Shown piece by piece: positions 8,701-16,543 of a stretch of 64,000 bases of DNA (position 1 is the first letter of the stretch; each line of letters begins with the position of its first letter). This stretch comes from Sphingobacterium sp. (lineage in GTDB: Bacteria; Bacteroidota; Bacteroidia; Sphingobacteriales; Sphingobacteriaceae). The stretch covers positions 124,001 through 188,000 of the forward strand of contig JAITTY010000017.1 of the NCBI GenBank assembly GCA_031286695.1, in the 5' to 3' direction. The notes under the pieces were generated by a model. It was not told the DNA's origin. It was given only the letters and a program-made list of their open reading frames with translations, and did no database searches. The translations under genes and the position numbers were made by a program.

Positions 8701-10119
8701 TTCAATTTGTATATGTTGATAGCTATAATTCTTGAAATTGAAATTACTAAGATCTCCTTTTATCTTTAAGCTCATTTTCTTAGGATCGGTACCTGTTCCG
8801 TCAACCTGTAAATTGAAGCCTGTTGCTCCCAGATCTTTTAATTTTGTTATCGTACCTACATCGAACTTTTTAGATTGAAAATTGCCCGCATATTTTATTT
8901 CCTTCTGGATATCCAATAAGGCATCAGCCTCAATATTACCGATCGCAGTCGTGAAAACTCCCTTTGTCTTAAATTTGTTGTATAGGCCATTCAGGCTACC
9001 CCTGAATGAAAATTTGTCGAAGATCTGGACAATTTCAGGAAGTTTAAAATTTTTTAGGTTTCCGAGATCGCTAATAACTGCATTTAAGTCTTTGTGCTCG
9101 GATGAAATTGCTATTTTGGGAACGATAAATTTAGTTTTATCGATATCTGGTAGACCGATAATCTGAAGGTCACCTGCTAAACTCGTTTTTTTTCCAATCG
9201 TTAAATCGACCTGTGATGCGTTGATGGAAGATACAGTTCCTTCTAGATTTGCACGTTTGATATTGACGTCAAATTTGACTTGGTGCATAGGCGAAGAGAA
9301 AAAAGCAATATCCTCGGAGTGAATACGGGAATCCCGTGCACGAAGTTTGACATGAACTTTATTGATGAAGTCCGAAAAATCGTCAAAGCTGTTGTAGCTA
9401 AGTTTGATGTAATTTTTGAATGTAGAACGGTTGGTGGCTAACATAAGCTCACTGAGTTCGATGCTTGTATTGCTGATCGTCGTGTGGGCCAGGAGACCTT
9501 TGATCACCAAACCTTTTTTTTCATGCAGGTTGAATGTCTTGATATCTGCTGAAATTTGATTGGAGTCGATTTTTATCTTATCAAAATGGGCGTTAAGTTT
9601 GGAAATCCCTAAATCGCCAAAGTCGACCACTTTATTATAATGTTTGCGTCTATGGTTAACATAGTTAAACGCATTGTTCTTAATAACAAGTTCCTTTATA
9701 TCGAAGATGATTTTTTTTGAACTTTTCTTTTTTTCTTTCTTAGGCGGGTTAAAATAACGAATTAAGAATGAGATATTTGAGCTATCCTGAAATTGCTCAA
9801 AAGTAGCTTGGGTATCCTCAATGGTTAGTTTGTTGATCACAATCTTGTTCAGTTCAATGAACTGAGAAAGGTTGACGTTGGCTTCTAACCGTCCTGATTT
9901 TAATATTTCTTTTCCCTGTGGACTATAGAGTTGAAAATCTTCTACTACAATAGATTTAAAAGGTTTGAAATAGATGCTTTTGAGGTTTATTTTAGTGTTT
10001 AGTTCGTTGGATAAATAGTCGACTGCTTTTTGGGCAACATAATTTTGTACCGGTTTCAACTGTAGTGATAACGCCAATGCAAGCAGTATAATGAATATAC
10101 CACCAAGGACTATTGACAC
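5740..10119 (-). CDS. TamB-like translocation/assembly protein
   Basis: A 1459-residue AsmA/TamB-superfamily protein. It has an N-terminal signal anchor (VLGGIFIILLALALSLQL), an N-terminal AsmA-like part, a very long beta-strand-rich central region, and a C-terminal TamB (DUF490) domain over roughly the last 400 residues with the typical phrase GGTVRWAGNPTEANININA. Such proteins span the periplasm as a hydrophobic groove and serve outer-membrane protein insertion or lipid transport. The start is GTG; an in-frame stop lies shortly upstream and no ATG is closer. The bases just before the GTG would encode KKIIKI, typical of the usual start of this family, so the true initiation codon deserves checking. 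No tamA/bamA gene adjoins it. It is divergent from tsaD across 52 bases. Confidence 0.9.
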   Translation of the reverse strand: MSIVLGGIFIILLALALSLQLKPVQNYVAQKAVDYLSNELNTKINLKSIYFKPFKSIVVEDFQLYSPQGKEILKSGRLEANVNLSQFIELNKIVINKLTIEDTQATFEQFQDSSNISFLIRYFNPPKKEKKKSSKKIIFDIKELVIKNNAFNYVNHRRKHYNKVVDFGDLGISKLNAHFDKIKIDSNQISADIKTFNLHEKKGLVIKGLLAHTTISNTSIELSELMLATNRSTFKNYIKLSYNSFDDFSDFINKVHVKLRARDSRIHSEDIAFFSSPMHQVKFDVNIKRANLEGTVSSINASQVDLTIGKKTSLAGDLQIIGLPDIDKTKFIVPKIAISSEHKDLNAVISDLGNLKNFKLPEIVQIFDKFSFRGSLNGLYNKFKTKGVFTTAIGNIEADALLDIQKEIKYAGNFQSKKFDVGTITKLKDLGATGFNLQVDGTGTDPKKMSLKIKGDLSNFNFKNYSYQHIQIEGNTDKQLFLGSGKIYDPNLKLQFTTDIDWSVKPNYHLDADIQQANLKKLNFFQGDSINIINTKFHTSLIGDNINNITGEFKSDSVNFTSSKGQFVIRNINFLAEGDENARSLTLQSAIGHIDLKGRIDLNTIVPYFKALAMRYAPAIGFEKNTFNRQDFDLNINITSFKPIATFFRKDIALDSGATLNAKFESEKQTASFNFYAPEFKYNGIRLTHLIVDQNANLKNMELQTSIDRINFTDSTYIKNVNISNTLANDSLQFNIKMSELEASNSLDLNGVIRFAHAQPAYINFYPSNILINKERWLVNNDAQLKISKGKWYFEKLTLSHDEQKVHIDGILSNEVSDQINLKFQDFNLTSLNGVTKPHGINLSGNLNGSIEVNSVFKAPFIVANIKTSPILYNNIPIGSLALNANYDPENQLVKLDSKIEEGNKLIQLQGSYNHLSENNKLNLKAKLANTDVFVFQPFLRSLVSNIQGKVNADLDIEGDILHPKITGSGKLDNASMVINYLKTPYRLSDEISVTNNRIFLTGLKVYDPKNNVATIDGVVDLNKLSDPDIDVTAETKNFMVLNTTIKDNNIYYGTAYASGTFQFKGLTSAMNINIRAKSEENTIINIPFNSASTISDTDFIYFIEKDSTKTKKNVKKRDFNGLTMNMDLLINPNAEINLFSSMGELSGRGNSNLNMRISSLGDFEMFGDFIINSGKFNFTAQDYINKIFDLKEGGTVRWAGNPTEANININAIYQQRTSLAPLYNAAGREENPERVLAQADMILKGQLSQPEITFDINFPQNPGVKDELQGYFSDANNVNQQALSLIVRRSFTPGTQTDFGKEVNNTLLSAGTEIAFNQINNIIAQSLNINFFDINIKSLNDASASLRLFNDRLVLTGGISDRRSQALTDLNVFSDRVSTDAEAMFYLRKDGRLVLRASNRLNTRNFLLSPNDGEYISAFGLLYRQEFNTFSEFLKRLFPFGKKSIPTTPTDTKKSKVN

Positions 10120-10139
10120 TATTTTAATTATTTTTTTGA

Positions 10140-10147
10140 TACTTTTG
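10140..10147 (+). promoter_or_regulatory. Candidate -7 box for tsaD
   Basis: TACTTTTG matches TAnnTTTG, 24 bases before the tsaD ATG. The best TTG upstream is 24 nt away, longer than usual, so only the -7 part is convincing. Confidence 0.45.
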
Positions 10148-10171
10148 TATTAAAATTTATTACCTCCAGCT

Positions 10172-11173
10172 ATGGCTATTATTTTAGGAATTGAATCCTC
10201 TTGTGATGAAACCTCCGCTTCTATCTGTATTAACGGTGAAATTCGTTCAAATGTTATTGCAACTCAGGCAATCCACGCAAAATATGGTGGAGTGATTCCC
10301 GAGCTCGCTTCACGTGCTCATCAACAAAATATTATTCCAACGGTGGAAGAAGCCATTCGCCAAGCAAAAGTAAGCAAAAATCAAATAGATGCAGTGAGTT
10401 TTACGCGAGGACCGGGATTATTAGGTGCACTTTTGGTCGGGACGTCCTTCGCTAAATCATTTGCACTTGCGCAGAACATCCCCTTAATTGATGTAAACCA
10501 TATGCAGGCGCATATTTTGGCGCATTTTATTGATGATCCGAAACCTAGTTTTCCTTTTTTATGTCTTACGGTTTCTGGTGGACACACCCAGATCGTGCTG
10601 GTGAAGGATTATTTTGAAATGGAACTTTTAGGAGAGACATTGGATGATGCTGCGGGAGAGGCTTTTGACAAAACAGCGAAAATTTTAAATCTTCCTTATC
10701 CTGGAGGACCACTTATCGATAAATTTTCGAAAGAAGGTAATGCTGCTGCCTATAAATTACCTGAACCGCAGATCCCGGGTCTTAACTTTAGTTTTTCAGG
10801 ATTGAAAACGGCGATACTGTATTTAGTTCAAGATCAATTGAAGCAGAATCCGGATTTTTTGACTGAAAATATGGCCGATCTATGTGCAAGTGTACAATCC
10901 CGTATTGTTTCGATCTTGCTGAATAAATTAAAAAAGGCGGCGAAGGAAACAGGTGTAAAAGATATTGCGATAGCGGGTGGAGTTTCGGCCAATTCGGGCT
11001 TGAGACAAAGCTTAATTGAGATGGGGGAGAAATACAACTGGCGGGTTTTCATTCCTAAATTTGAATATTGCACCGATAATGCTGCAATGATTGCTATCGC
11101 CGGTTATCATAAATTTTTAAAGAAAGATTTTGTAGGCCAAGATGTTGCTCCTATGGCTAGAATGCATATTTAG
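10172..11173 (+). CDS. tsaD: tRNA N6-adenosine threonylcarbamoyltransferase TsaD
   Basis: A 333-residue Kae1/Qri7 family protein of the ASKHA fold. It transfers threonylcarbamoyl from threonylcarbamoyl-AMP to A37 of ANN-decoding tRNAs. Visible signatures: GIESSCDETS near the N-terminus, the metal-binding H110-M-Q-A-H114, the phrase FSFSGLKTA, and the C-terminal ATP-fold motif IAGGVSANSGLR. Length is normal. Its partner TsaB is encoded in this window at 38.2 kb, and MtaB, which acts on the product t6A, at 60.5 kb; TsaC and TsaE are not present. It ends at a shared 16-bp hairpin with the convergent lipoprotein gene. Confidence 0.97.
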   Translation: MAIILGIESSCDETSASICINGEIRSNVIATQAIHAKYGGVIPELASRAHQQNIIPTVEEAIRQAKVSKNQIDAVSFTRGPGLLGALLVGTSFAKSFALAQNIPLIDVNHMQAHILAHFIDDPKPSFPFLCLTVSGGHTQIVLVKDYFEMELLGETLDDAAGEAFDKTAKILNLPYPGGPLIDKFSKEGNAAAYKLPEPQIPGLNFSFSGLKTAILYLVQDQLKQNPDFLTENMADLCASVQSRIVSILLNKLKKAAKETGVKDIAIAGGVSANSGLRQSLIEMGEKYNWRVFIPKFEYCTDNAAMIAIAGYHKFLKKDFVGQDVAPMARMHI

Positions 11174-11184
11174 TTAAGTAGGCA

Positions 11185-11230
11185 TTTTAAGTTTCCCTTG
11201 GCAATTTCATTGTGCAAGGGAAACTTAAAA
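11185..11230. terminator. Bidirectional terminator between tsaD and the lipoprotein gene
   Basis: TTTTAAGTTTCCCTTG (11185-11200) pairs perfectly over 16 bp with CAAGGGAAACTTAAAA (11215-11230), loop 14. The A/T-rich outer arms give a U-tail on either strand, as expected between convergent genes. Confidence 0.85.
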
Positions 11231-11240
11231 TAGTTATATT

Positions 11241-12062
11241 TTATAAAGGGGAACTATATCCATAGGCTTGTGCTGCCGAGGTAAATACGTTTTTATTTGG
11301 CTGGTAGAAATTCAGTTCATAGCCTTCAGCTCCCCAAAAGATACTGATAAAACTAATCCCTTGCTCAGAACGCAATACAGTTAATATCTGAAAAGCGTCA
11401 TTTTCAAATTGACCACCGTCATCAACACGCCAGGTACTGATATCATCATATAAAGCAGGAAAGTCCAAATTGATCAATTGTTCATCCTTTGCGTAAGAAA
11501 ATACAGCTAAAGCAGAATCTTGCTGATTTTCAAACACGGTAAGATTAAACTCGGATTGATCATCGAGGACTGCAACAGTAGTACTTTTGTTAATCTTCCT
11601 GTTATATTTTTTTTCAAGCAGCTCCTTAATCTCTGGGGAGGTTTCTTTTTGAACCTTTGTAAACTTCTCTACTTTATACTGATCTATAAAGTTTTTATTG
11701 ACAAGCATTCCAAATTCGCCCGATCTGATTACATCCCTAATTTTAAACAAGGAGCCTTCGCTGTTTGCAAAGTTCTGAGCCGTCTGTCTGCCGTTATTCT
11801 CTTTGTTATCTGTTTTATTCTGTACAAACTCAAGCGGACTGATTTGATTCTCCACAATGACATAATTGTATTTCTCAGGACCTTCCATTGCTTGATCCAT
11901 TGGAAGTGCAATCAGTGAATCCTTTTGTTGGTTTAGAAAACCAAAATATGGCGAAATTGTCTTTTCCTTATTTTCATTCTTAATTGCAGTTTTGGATTGA
12001 GTTTGATTGTTTCCGCAAGCGTATAATGTAAGTAGAAAAATAGCTGAAAAAAGTGATTTCAT
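11241..12062 (-). CDS. Hypothetical lipoprotein
   Basis: About 273 residues with a lipoprotein signal peptide: MKSLFSAIFLLTLYAC followed by GNNQ, with the lipid-modified cysteine in the LYAC box. The mature protein is probably held in the outer membrane. The mature part is polar, has a Lys/Glu/Asn-rich linker after the cysteine, then a mixed alpha/beta region with no motif I recognise. Two ATG codons lie 6 bases apart (12068 and 12062); I chose the second because MKSLF is the better signal start. It is convergent with tsaD and divergent from tonB, so it is a single-gene unit. Function unknown. Confidence 0.75.
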   Translation of the reverse strand: MKSLFSAIFLLTLYACGNNQTQSKTAIKNENKEKTISPYFGFLNQQKDSLIALPMDQAMEGPEKYNYVIVENQISPLEFVQNKTDNKENNGRQTAQNFANSEGSLFKIRDVIRSGEFGMLVNKNFIDQYKVEKFTKVQKETSPEIKELLEKKYNRKINKSTTVAVLDDQSEFNLTVFENQQDSALAVFSYAKDEQLINLDFPALYDDISTWRVDDGGQFENDAFQILTVLRSEQGISFISIFWGAEGYELNFYQPNKNVFTSAAQAYGYSSPL

Positions 12063-12134
12063 AAGCATCTTTAAATTTTTTGTGAAATATAAGGCTTTCG
12101 CGCATCATAATGAAAAGATTTAAACTTTAATGTT

Positions 12135-13043
12135 ATGATGAACTCTAAATTGAATATCTACCGCAAAGAATGGCTGGATGTTATTTTTGCTGGTCGCAAC
12201 AAAATGTATGGCGCCTATGAGTTGCGCAATCTGTCTAATAAAGCAACAAATATAGGTTTGGGAATTGTTGTTTCTTTTGCAGTTTTACTGATCGCAGGTT
12301 CCTATGGGTATAATAAATATTTTAGGAAAACTGTTCCTGTTGTGACATATACCGTCCGCGATCTGGGACCTGAGGTATTGGAAGAAATTCAAAAGAAGGT
12401 AGAGGAGAAAGAAGAGGTTCCTGAAGAACCTGTCATGATGAAAGAGAAAGCCCCGCAGCAGGTTGCCCAAGATGTATCCAAATTTGATCTGGTGAGAATG
12501 CCTGATATAAAAGTGGCCAAAGCAAATCAAGTTACGGAAGAACTTGTGAGTCAGGATGAGTTGAAAAATCCCAATACAATGACTTCAAGGATCACATTGA
12601 AAGCAAGTCCATCGGGTACATATATTGCGCGTGGTGAATTTGGTTCTTCAAAAAGAGATGGTGCTATCACGGGCACAGGGATTGGTTCTATATCCGGAGG
12701 TGGGACCGATGATAATTCTAACAATACATTTACATCGGTAGAAATTATGCCTACACCTGTAGGGGGACTGCCGGCTTTTATGCAATGGATTGCCGAGAAT
12801 TATAACTTTCCACAACAGGCTTTGGATCAGGGAGTATCTGGTGTTATAGAGGTTTCTTTTGTTGTTGAGAAAGATGGGTCACTAACAGATATTGCTGTTA
12901 AACGTGATATGAAATTTGGTACGGGAGATGCTGCTATAAACTTATTGAAGAAAGCGAAAAAATGGAAACCAGGGGTACAAAATGGACTTAAAGTGCGTGT
13001 AGCGTATACTTTACCGATCCGTTTAAGTGCTGTCTCACAATAA
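12135..13043 (+). CDS. tonB: Energy transducer TonB
   Basis: A 302-residue TonB-family protein. A short cytoplasmic stretch (RKEWLDVIFAGRNKMYGAYELR, as in many Bacteroidota TonBs) precedes one transmembrane helix at about residues 36-58. A Glu/Pro/Val-rich periplasmic linker (about 75-110) and a Gly/Ser-rich segment follow. The C-terminal TonB domain occupies about residues 210-300 (LPAFMQWIAENYNFP, GVIEVSFVVEKDGSL, WKPG). With ExbB/ExbD it would transmit proton-motive force to TonB-dependent outer-membrane receptors; neither exbB/exbD nor a receptor is in the window. MM at the start gives two adjacent ATG codons. Nothing unusual in length. Confidence 0.92.
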   Translation: MMNSKLNIYRKEWLDVIFAGRNKMYGAYELRNLSNKATNIGLGIVVSFAVLLIAGSYGYNKYFRKTVPVVTYTVRDLGPEVLEEIQKKVEEKEEVPEEPVMMKEKAPQQVAQDVSKFDLVRMPDIKVAKANQVTEELVSQDELKNPNTMTSRITLKASPSGTYIARGEFGSSKRDGAITGTGIGSISGGGTDDNSNNTFTSVEIMPTPVGGLPAFMQWIAENYNFPQQALDQGVSGVIEVSFVVEKDGSLTDIAVKRDMKFGTGDAAINLLKKAKKWKPGVQNGLKVRVAYTLPIRLSAVSQ

Positions 13044-13173
13044 ATGCTTCTTAACTTTATTTAACAGATCATCAATTAAACTTTCGATAGCTGAGGCGAC
13101 TCTTACTAATAAATAAGTTGAAAAAGAGTACTTATTAAAAAGAATGATTGTTGGTTTTATAAAAAATAAAGAA

Positions 13174-13680
13174 ATGAAAAAGTTGATGTTAAGTTTGGCG
13201 TTATCTGGATTGATGTTAGCCGGTTTCGCTCAAGAAAAAAAAGATGTTAAGCCAGAAATGAAAGAAATGCAAACTTCTATGCATAAACACAAAGGCGGAA
13301 GAATGCATGATGGTTTTAAAAATAAAACTCCAGAGGAAGTTGCTAAGATGAAAACTGATCGCATGGATCAAAAGTTGAAATTTACAGATAAACAGCGTAA
13401 AGATATCTATGCCTTTAATTTGAAGCAAGCAAAAGACCATCAGAAATTAGCTGCTGAGCATAAAGAACATCGCGCAAAAATGAAAAAACAACGTGTGGCA
13501 GAACATGAAAAAATGATGGGAATGTTAACTCCAGAGCAACAAAAAACGTTAAAGGATTCCTACGCTGAAAATCGTAAAATGCACAAAGAGCATTGGAAAA
13601 AAGACAGACAGCTAAAAAGAAAAGACTTTAAAAAAGGTGGAGTAACTAAAACAAATGATGCCGACGTAAAAGCATCATAA
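13174..13680 (+). CDS. Met/His/Lys-rich periplasmic protein (CpxP/Spy or DUF4890-like)
   Basis: A 168-residue protein with a signal peptide (MKKLMLSLALSGLMLAGFAQ). The mature chain is highly charged and helical, rich in Lys, His and Met (for example HKHKGGRMHDG and KEHRAKMKKQRVAEHEKMM). It contains LKFTDKQRKDIY and MLTPEQQK, which resemble the LTxxQ repeats of the CpxP/Spy envelope chaperones. The Met/His content would suit metal binding. I start it at the ATG at 13174, where the signal peptide begins, rather than an in-frame ATG 30 bases upstream. It follows tonB by 130 bases and is followed by a terminator. Assignment to a precise family is uncertain. Confidence 0.75.
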   Translation: MKKLMLSLALSGLMLAGFAQEKKDVKPEMKEMQTSMHKHKGGRMHDGFKNKTPEEVAKMKTDRMDQKLKFTDKQRKDIYAFNLKQAKDHQKLAAEHKEHRAKMKKQRVAEHEKMMGMLTPEQQKTLKDSYAENRKMHKEHWKKDRQLKRKDFKKGGVTKTNDADVKAS

Positions 13681-13732
13681 AAAATTAAACAAGGATAGTT
13701 TTCATATTAAATATTGGTGAGTGTTAGTAGAG

Positions 13733-13758
13733 GAGGGAACCGTTGGTTCCCTCTTTCT
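13733..13758 (+). terminator. Terminator after the CpxP-like gene
   Basis: GAGGGAACC (13733-13741), loop GTT, GGTTCCCTC (13745-13753), then a T-rich tail. A perfect 9-bp stem. Confidence 0.85.
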
Positions 13759-13849
13759 TATTATGTAAGCTCATCATTTGTTAGAACTGTTTTTTCTAGC
13801 CCAAGGCTACACGATTGCAAAATGCTTCGGTATTCCCATCAGGATACAC

Positions 13850-14986
13850 TTACTTGATAAACCTTCTCGTTATCGAGTTGCTATCCATTAGTTTAGTGAT
13901 CAGATAGCTAAGACTAAAGCCAAGTGCCGCTATGGAGAGGATTTTCAATGTTGCTGGAAGATTAGGAATGTTTAAGAAGGTATCCGTCAGCGCCTGAACA
14001 ATAATAAAATGCGATAAATAGATACCGAAGGTGGCGGAAGAGATACGTTTTATCCATGTAGATTCAGGTATCTTTAGTTTTTGTACAACAAGGAAAATGG
14101 CTATGGTCATCAGCGCAACGTTGATATTACAAAAATACCAGATCACCTCAAGGTTGGCATAATTCCCAGGATAGTACTTTTGGGTCGCCAGAAATCCAAA
14201 AAATGTGGCCAGAAATCCAACGATAAATAAAGGTAAGGTAATCGCTATGGTCTTGGTGATAGACCATTGAAATGGATATTTGACCAGATAATAAGCTAAT
14301 ACAATGTAGCCAAGAAAACCTGAAAAATAATAGAAGGTGCCAAATTCATTCCAGTTACAGACTCCCCAGATCCCCATCTGTTCATAATTTCCCGTATATC
14401 CCAATGTTGGAGCAATCATTTTGATGTATGGAATGAGAAGTGTGACTATCCAGAATGCAAGAAAATATTGAATGTCTTTTTTTGTTGCCTGATTCAACCA
14501 GCTGCCGATGATAGGTATGATGAGGTATAGACCAATTAACATATACATATACCATAGGGGGGTAGTATCGTAGTTAAAATTAAATATTGCGGTATAAATT
14601 TTTGTAATTGTTGCTTGCATCGTAAAATTATTCATATCGATCAACGAACTGGGGCTACTTTTAATGAAATTCAGGTATACAAAAAAAGCGATTGGCAATA
14701 CAATTGACCAAAAGATAAGTGGAACAATTATTCTTCCAATTCTCTTTCTATAAAAGGTGGCCAGATCGGTCTTAACGGGAAAAAGGAGTATACCTGACAT
14801 CATCGCAAATAAGGGTACACAGGCGCGGACAATACTTCCCCAGAATACACCTTGATGAAAGGTGCTGCTGTTATCGAAGGTTCCGACAAAGGCGTCGCAG
14901 CTGTGGGATATGAGTACCATGAAGCAGGCGAGAATGCGCAAGAAATCAATCCATGGAAGATAAGTTTTTGTGTTTTCGGAAGTCAT
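13850..14986 (-). CDS. Acyltransferase 3 family membrane protein
   Basis: A 378-residue integral membrane protein with about ten hydrophobic helices, of the OafA/WecH-like acyltransferase 3 family. The N-terminal signature YLPWIDFLRILACFMVLISHSC carries the expected Arg and His of this family (xxDxLRxxA...H). Members move acetyl or other acyl groups onto surface sugars, lipids or peptidoglycan from a cytoplasmic donor. No polysaccharide genes adjoin it, so the acceptor cannot be guessed. The gene lies downstream of the LutB-like gene, separated by a hairpin that probably terminates that transcript. Confidence 0.88.
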   Translation of the reverse strand: MTSENTKTYLPWIDFLRILACFMVLISHSCDAFVGTFDNSSTFHQGVFWGSIVRACVPLFAMMSGILLFPVKTDLATFYRKRIGRIIVPLIFWSIVLPIAFFVYLNFIKSSPSSLIDMNNFTMQATITKIYTAIFNFNYDTTPLWYMYMLIGLYLIIPIIGSWLNQATKKDIQYFLAFWIVTLLIPYIKMIAPTLGYTGNYEQMGIWGVCNWNEFGTFYYFSGFLGYIVLAYYLVKYPFQWSITKTIAITLPLFIVGFLATFFGFLATQKYYPGNYANLEVIWYFCNINVALMTIAIFLVVQKLKIPESTWIKRISSATFGIYLSHFIIVQALTDTFLNIPNLPATLKILSIAALGFSLSYLITKLMDSNSITRRFIK

Positions 14987-15012
14987 TTGTAATGAGGTTT
15001 GGGAGCGAAGCT

Positions 15013-15060
15013 AACAAAAAAAGTGGCATTAGCTTGATCGTCTAATGCCACTTTTTTGTT
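15013..15060 (-). terminator. Terminator at the end of the LutB-like gene
   Basis: A long A/T-flanked stem: AAAAAAGTGGCATTAG in the left arm pairs with CTAATGCCACTTTTTT (from 15042). On the minus strand it is followed by a T-run. It overlaps the stop codon of the LutB-like gene. Confidence 0.75.
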
Positions 15061-16447
15061 ATTCTTTATTTTTTTGATGTTCTTTCCATTGTTTGGAGAA
15101 AGATTTGTCGGCCAATTTGGGTAGTTCCCGTTGATCTCCCCAGGTTTTTTGAAAGAGCTTTTTGAGGAAGAAATTTTTGAATTTCCCACCAAAAAAATCG
15201 ATTAGTTTTCTTCGCATGATACCATAGGTAAACCATTGCCAGACTTTTTGTTCTGTTTTTGCTGCTAAGCCTTGATCAACAGAATCCTTTCTATTAACAA
15301 GGAGCATGCGTTGAATGTCAATGCCGACCGGGCAGACCTCTGTGCATTTTCCGCAGAGCGTAGATGCATAGCTCAAATGTTTGAATTCCTTCATTCCATT
15401 TAAATGTGGCGATATCAATGATCCAATTGGTCCTTGATAAGTCGTTTCATAAGTATGTCCGCCAATATTCTGATAGATTGGGCATACATTCAGACAGGCG
15501 CCACAACGGATGCAATATAGGCCCTGGCGTTGTTCCTTTTGAGCTAAAAGTTTGCTGCGGCCATTGTCAAGAAGTATAACATACATTTCTTCGGGGCCAT
15601 CTGATTCATAAGGCTGTTTTGGCCCAGTGAGTAACGTATTGTATACCGTTAAATTTTGACCCGTGCCATGTGTGGATAGGAGTGGCCAAAAGACTTCTAA
15701 ATCTTGTACGTTGGGAATGATTTTTTCTATTCCAACGACGGCAATATGTGTTTTGGGGAAGGTTGATGTCAATCGGGCGTTTCCTTCATTTTCGGTAATT
15801 GCTATACTTCCAGTTTCTGCAATTAAGAAATTGGCTCCGGTAATCCCAATTTCTGCCGATAGGTAACGATCTCGAAGTAGTTCACGGGCCTTCATTGTAA
15901 GTTGCTCTGCAGATGCATCTAGCGGTGTGTCAAATTTCTCATGAAAAAGCTTCGCAATATCTTCCAAGCTCAGATGCATGGCCGGTGTAACAAAATGGTA
16001 AGGCTTTTGATCCAGAAGCTGAATGATATACTCGCCAAGATCAGTTTCTATGGCTTCAATATTTTTGGAGGCCAGAAAATGATTAAGCTCGATCTCTTCT
16101 GTCGCCATCGATTTTGACTTTACGACAGATTTTGCTTTTTTACGCGCAATGATCGAATAGATTTCGTCCAAGGCTTCCGCGGCGTCATTGGCCCAGATTA
16201 CTTTTCCGCCTCGAGCCGTGAAGTTTGCTTCAAATTGCAACAAATAACGATCGAGATTTTCCATGACCTTCCATTTGATCAGATTCGCTTTTATCTTGCT
16301 ATTTTCAAGGTCCGCAAATTTGCTCTTGCCTTTTTCGAAAGCCATGCTGTATTTGTCGATATTGTAATTGATAATATCGCGGTGTTTGGTGTCAAATGCT
16401 TTTTGCGCACTTTCCTTAATAAACGTATTAGCGGTACTCTCTGCCAT
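15059..16447 (-). CDS. lutB: LutB-type lactate utilization iron-sulfur protein
   Basis: A 462-residue protein with an N-terminal LUD domain (about 60-300) and a ferredoxin-like domain holding two 4Fe-4S motifs: C312-x2-C315-x2-C318-x3-C322 and C365-x2-C368-x3-C372, each ending in CP. This matches LutB/YkgF, part of the LutABC complex that oxidises L-lactate to pyruvate. Partner genes lutA and lutC are not next to it in this window, so the substrate assignment rests on homology. It sits between aspS and the acyltransferase gene, reading leftwards, with terminators on both sides, so it is probably transcribed alone. Confidence 0.88.
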   Translation of the reverse strand: MAESTANTFIKESAQKAFDTKHRDIINYNIDKYSMAFEKGKSKFADLENSKIKANLIKWKVMENLDRYLLQFEANFTARGGKVIWANDAAEALDEIYSIIARKKAKSVVKSKSMATEEIELNHFLASKNIEAIETDLGEYIIQLLDQKPYHFVTPAMHLSLEDIAKLFHEKFDTPLDASAEQLTMKARELLRDRYLSAEIGITGANFLIAETGSIAITENEGNARLTSTFPKTHIAVVGIEKIIPNVQDLEVFWPLLSTHGTGQNLTVYNTLLTGPKQPYESDGPEEMYVILLDNGRSKLLAQKEQRQGLYCIRCGACLNVCPIYQNIGGHTYETTYQGPIGSLISPHLNGMKEFKHLSYASTLCGKCTEVCPVGIDIQRMLLVNRKDSVDQGLAAKTEQKVWQWFTYGIMRRKLIDFFGGKFKNFFLKKLFQKTWGDQRELPKLADKSFSKQWKEHQKNKE

Positions 16448-16470
16448 CTAATCTGCTAATTTTTCACAAA

Positions 16471-16497
16471 AAAAGTTGGTAAAAATTACCAACTTTT
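16471..16497 (-). terminator. Terminator after aspS
   Basis: AAAAGTTGGTAA (16471-16482) pairs perfectly with TTACCAACTTTT (16486-16497), loop AAA. On the minus strand a run of T follows. Confidence 0.85.
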
Positions 16498-16543
16498 AAA
16501 TATACTGTTAATAAATTGTTTCTCGAAAATCGAGTTAAATAAT

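Noticed and set aside
11520..11918. 132-residue open frame on the plus strand
   Set aside because: It lies opposite a well-supported lipoprotein gene and has no start context or recognisable domain.
13112..13136. Riboswitch or attenuator between tonB and the CpxP-like gene
   Set aside because: AATAAGT/ACTTATT and ACTCTT/AAGAGT can pair in alternative ways, but the stems are short and AT-rich and no known aptamer is recognisable.
14983..15192. 69-residue open frame between the acyltransferase and LutB-like genes
   Set aside because: Low-complexity Lys/Asn-rich translation that covers a terminator hairpin and the end of the LutB-like gene.
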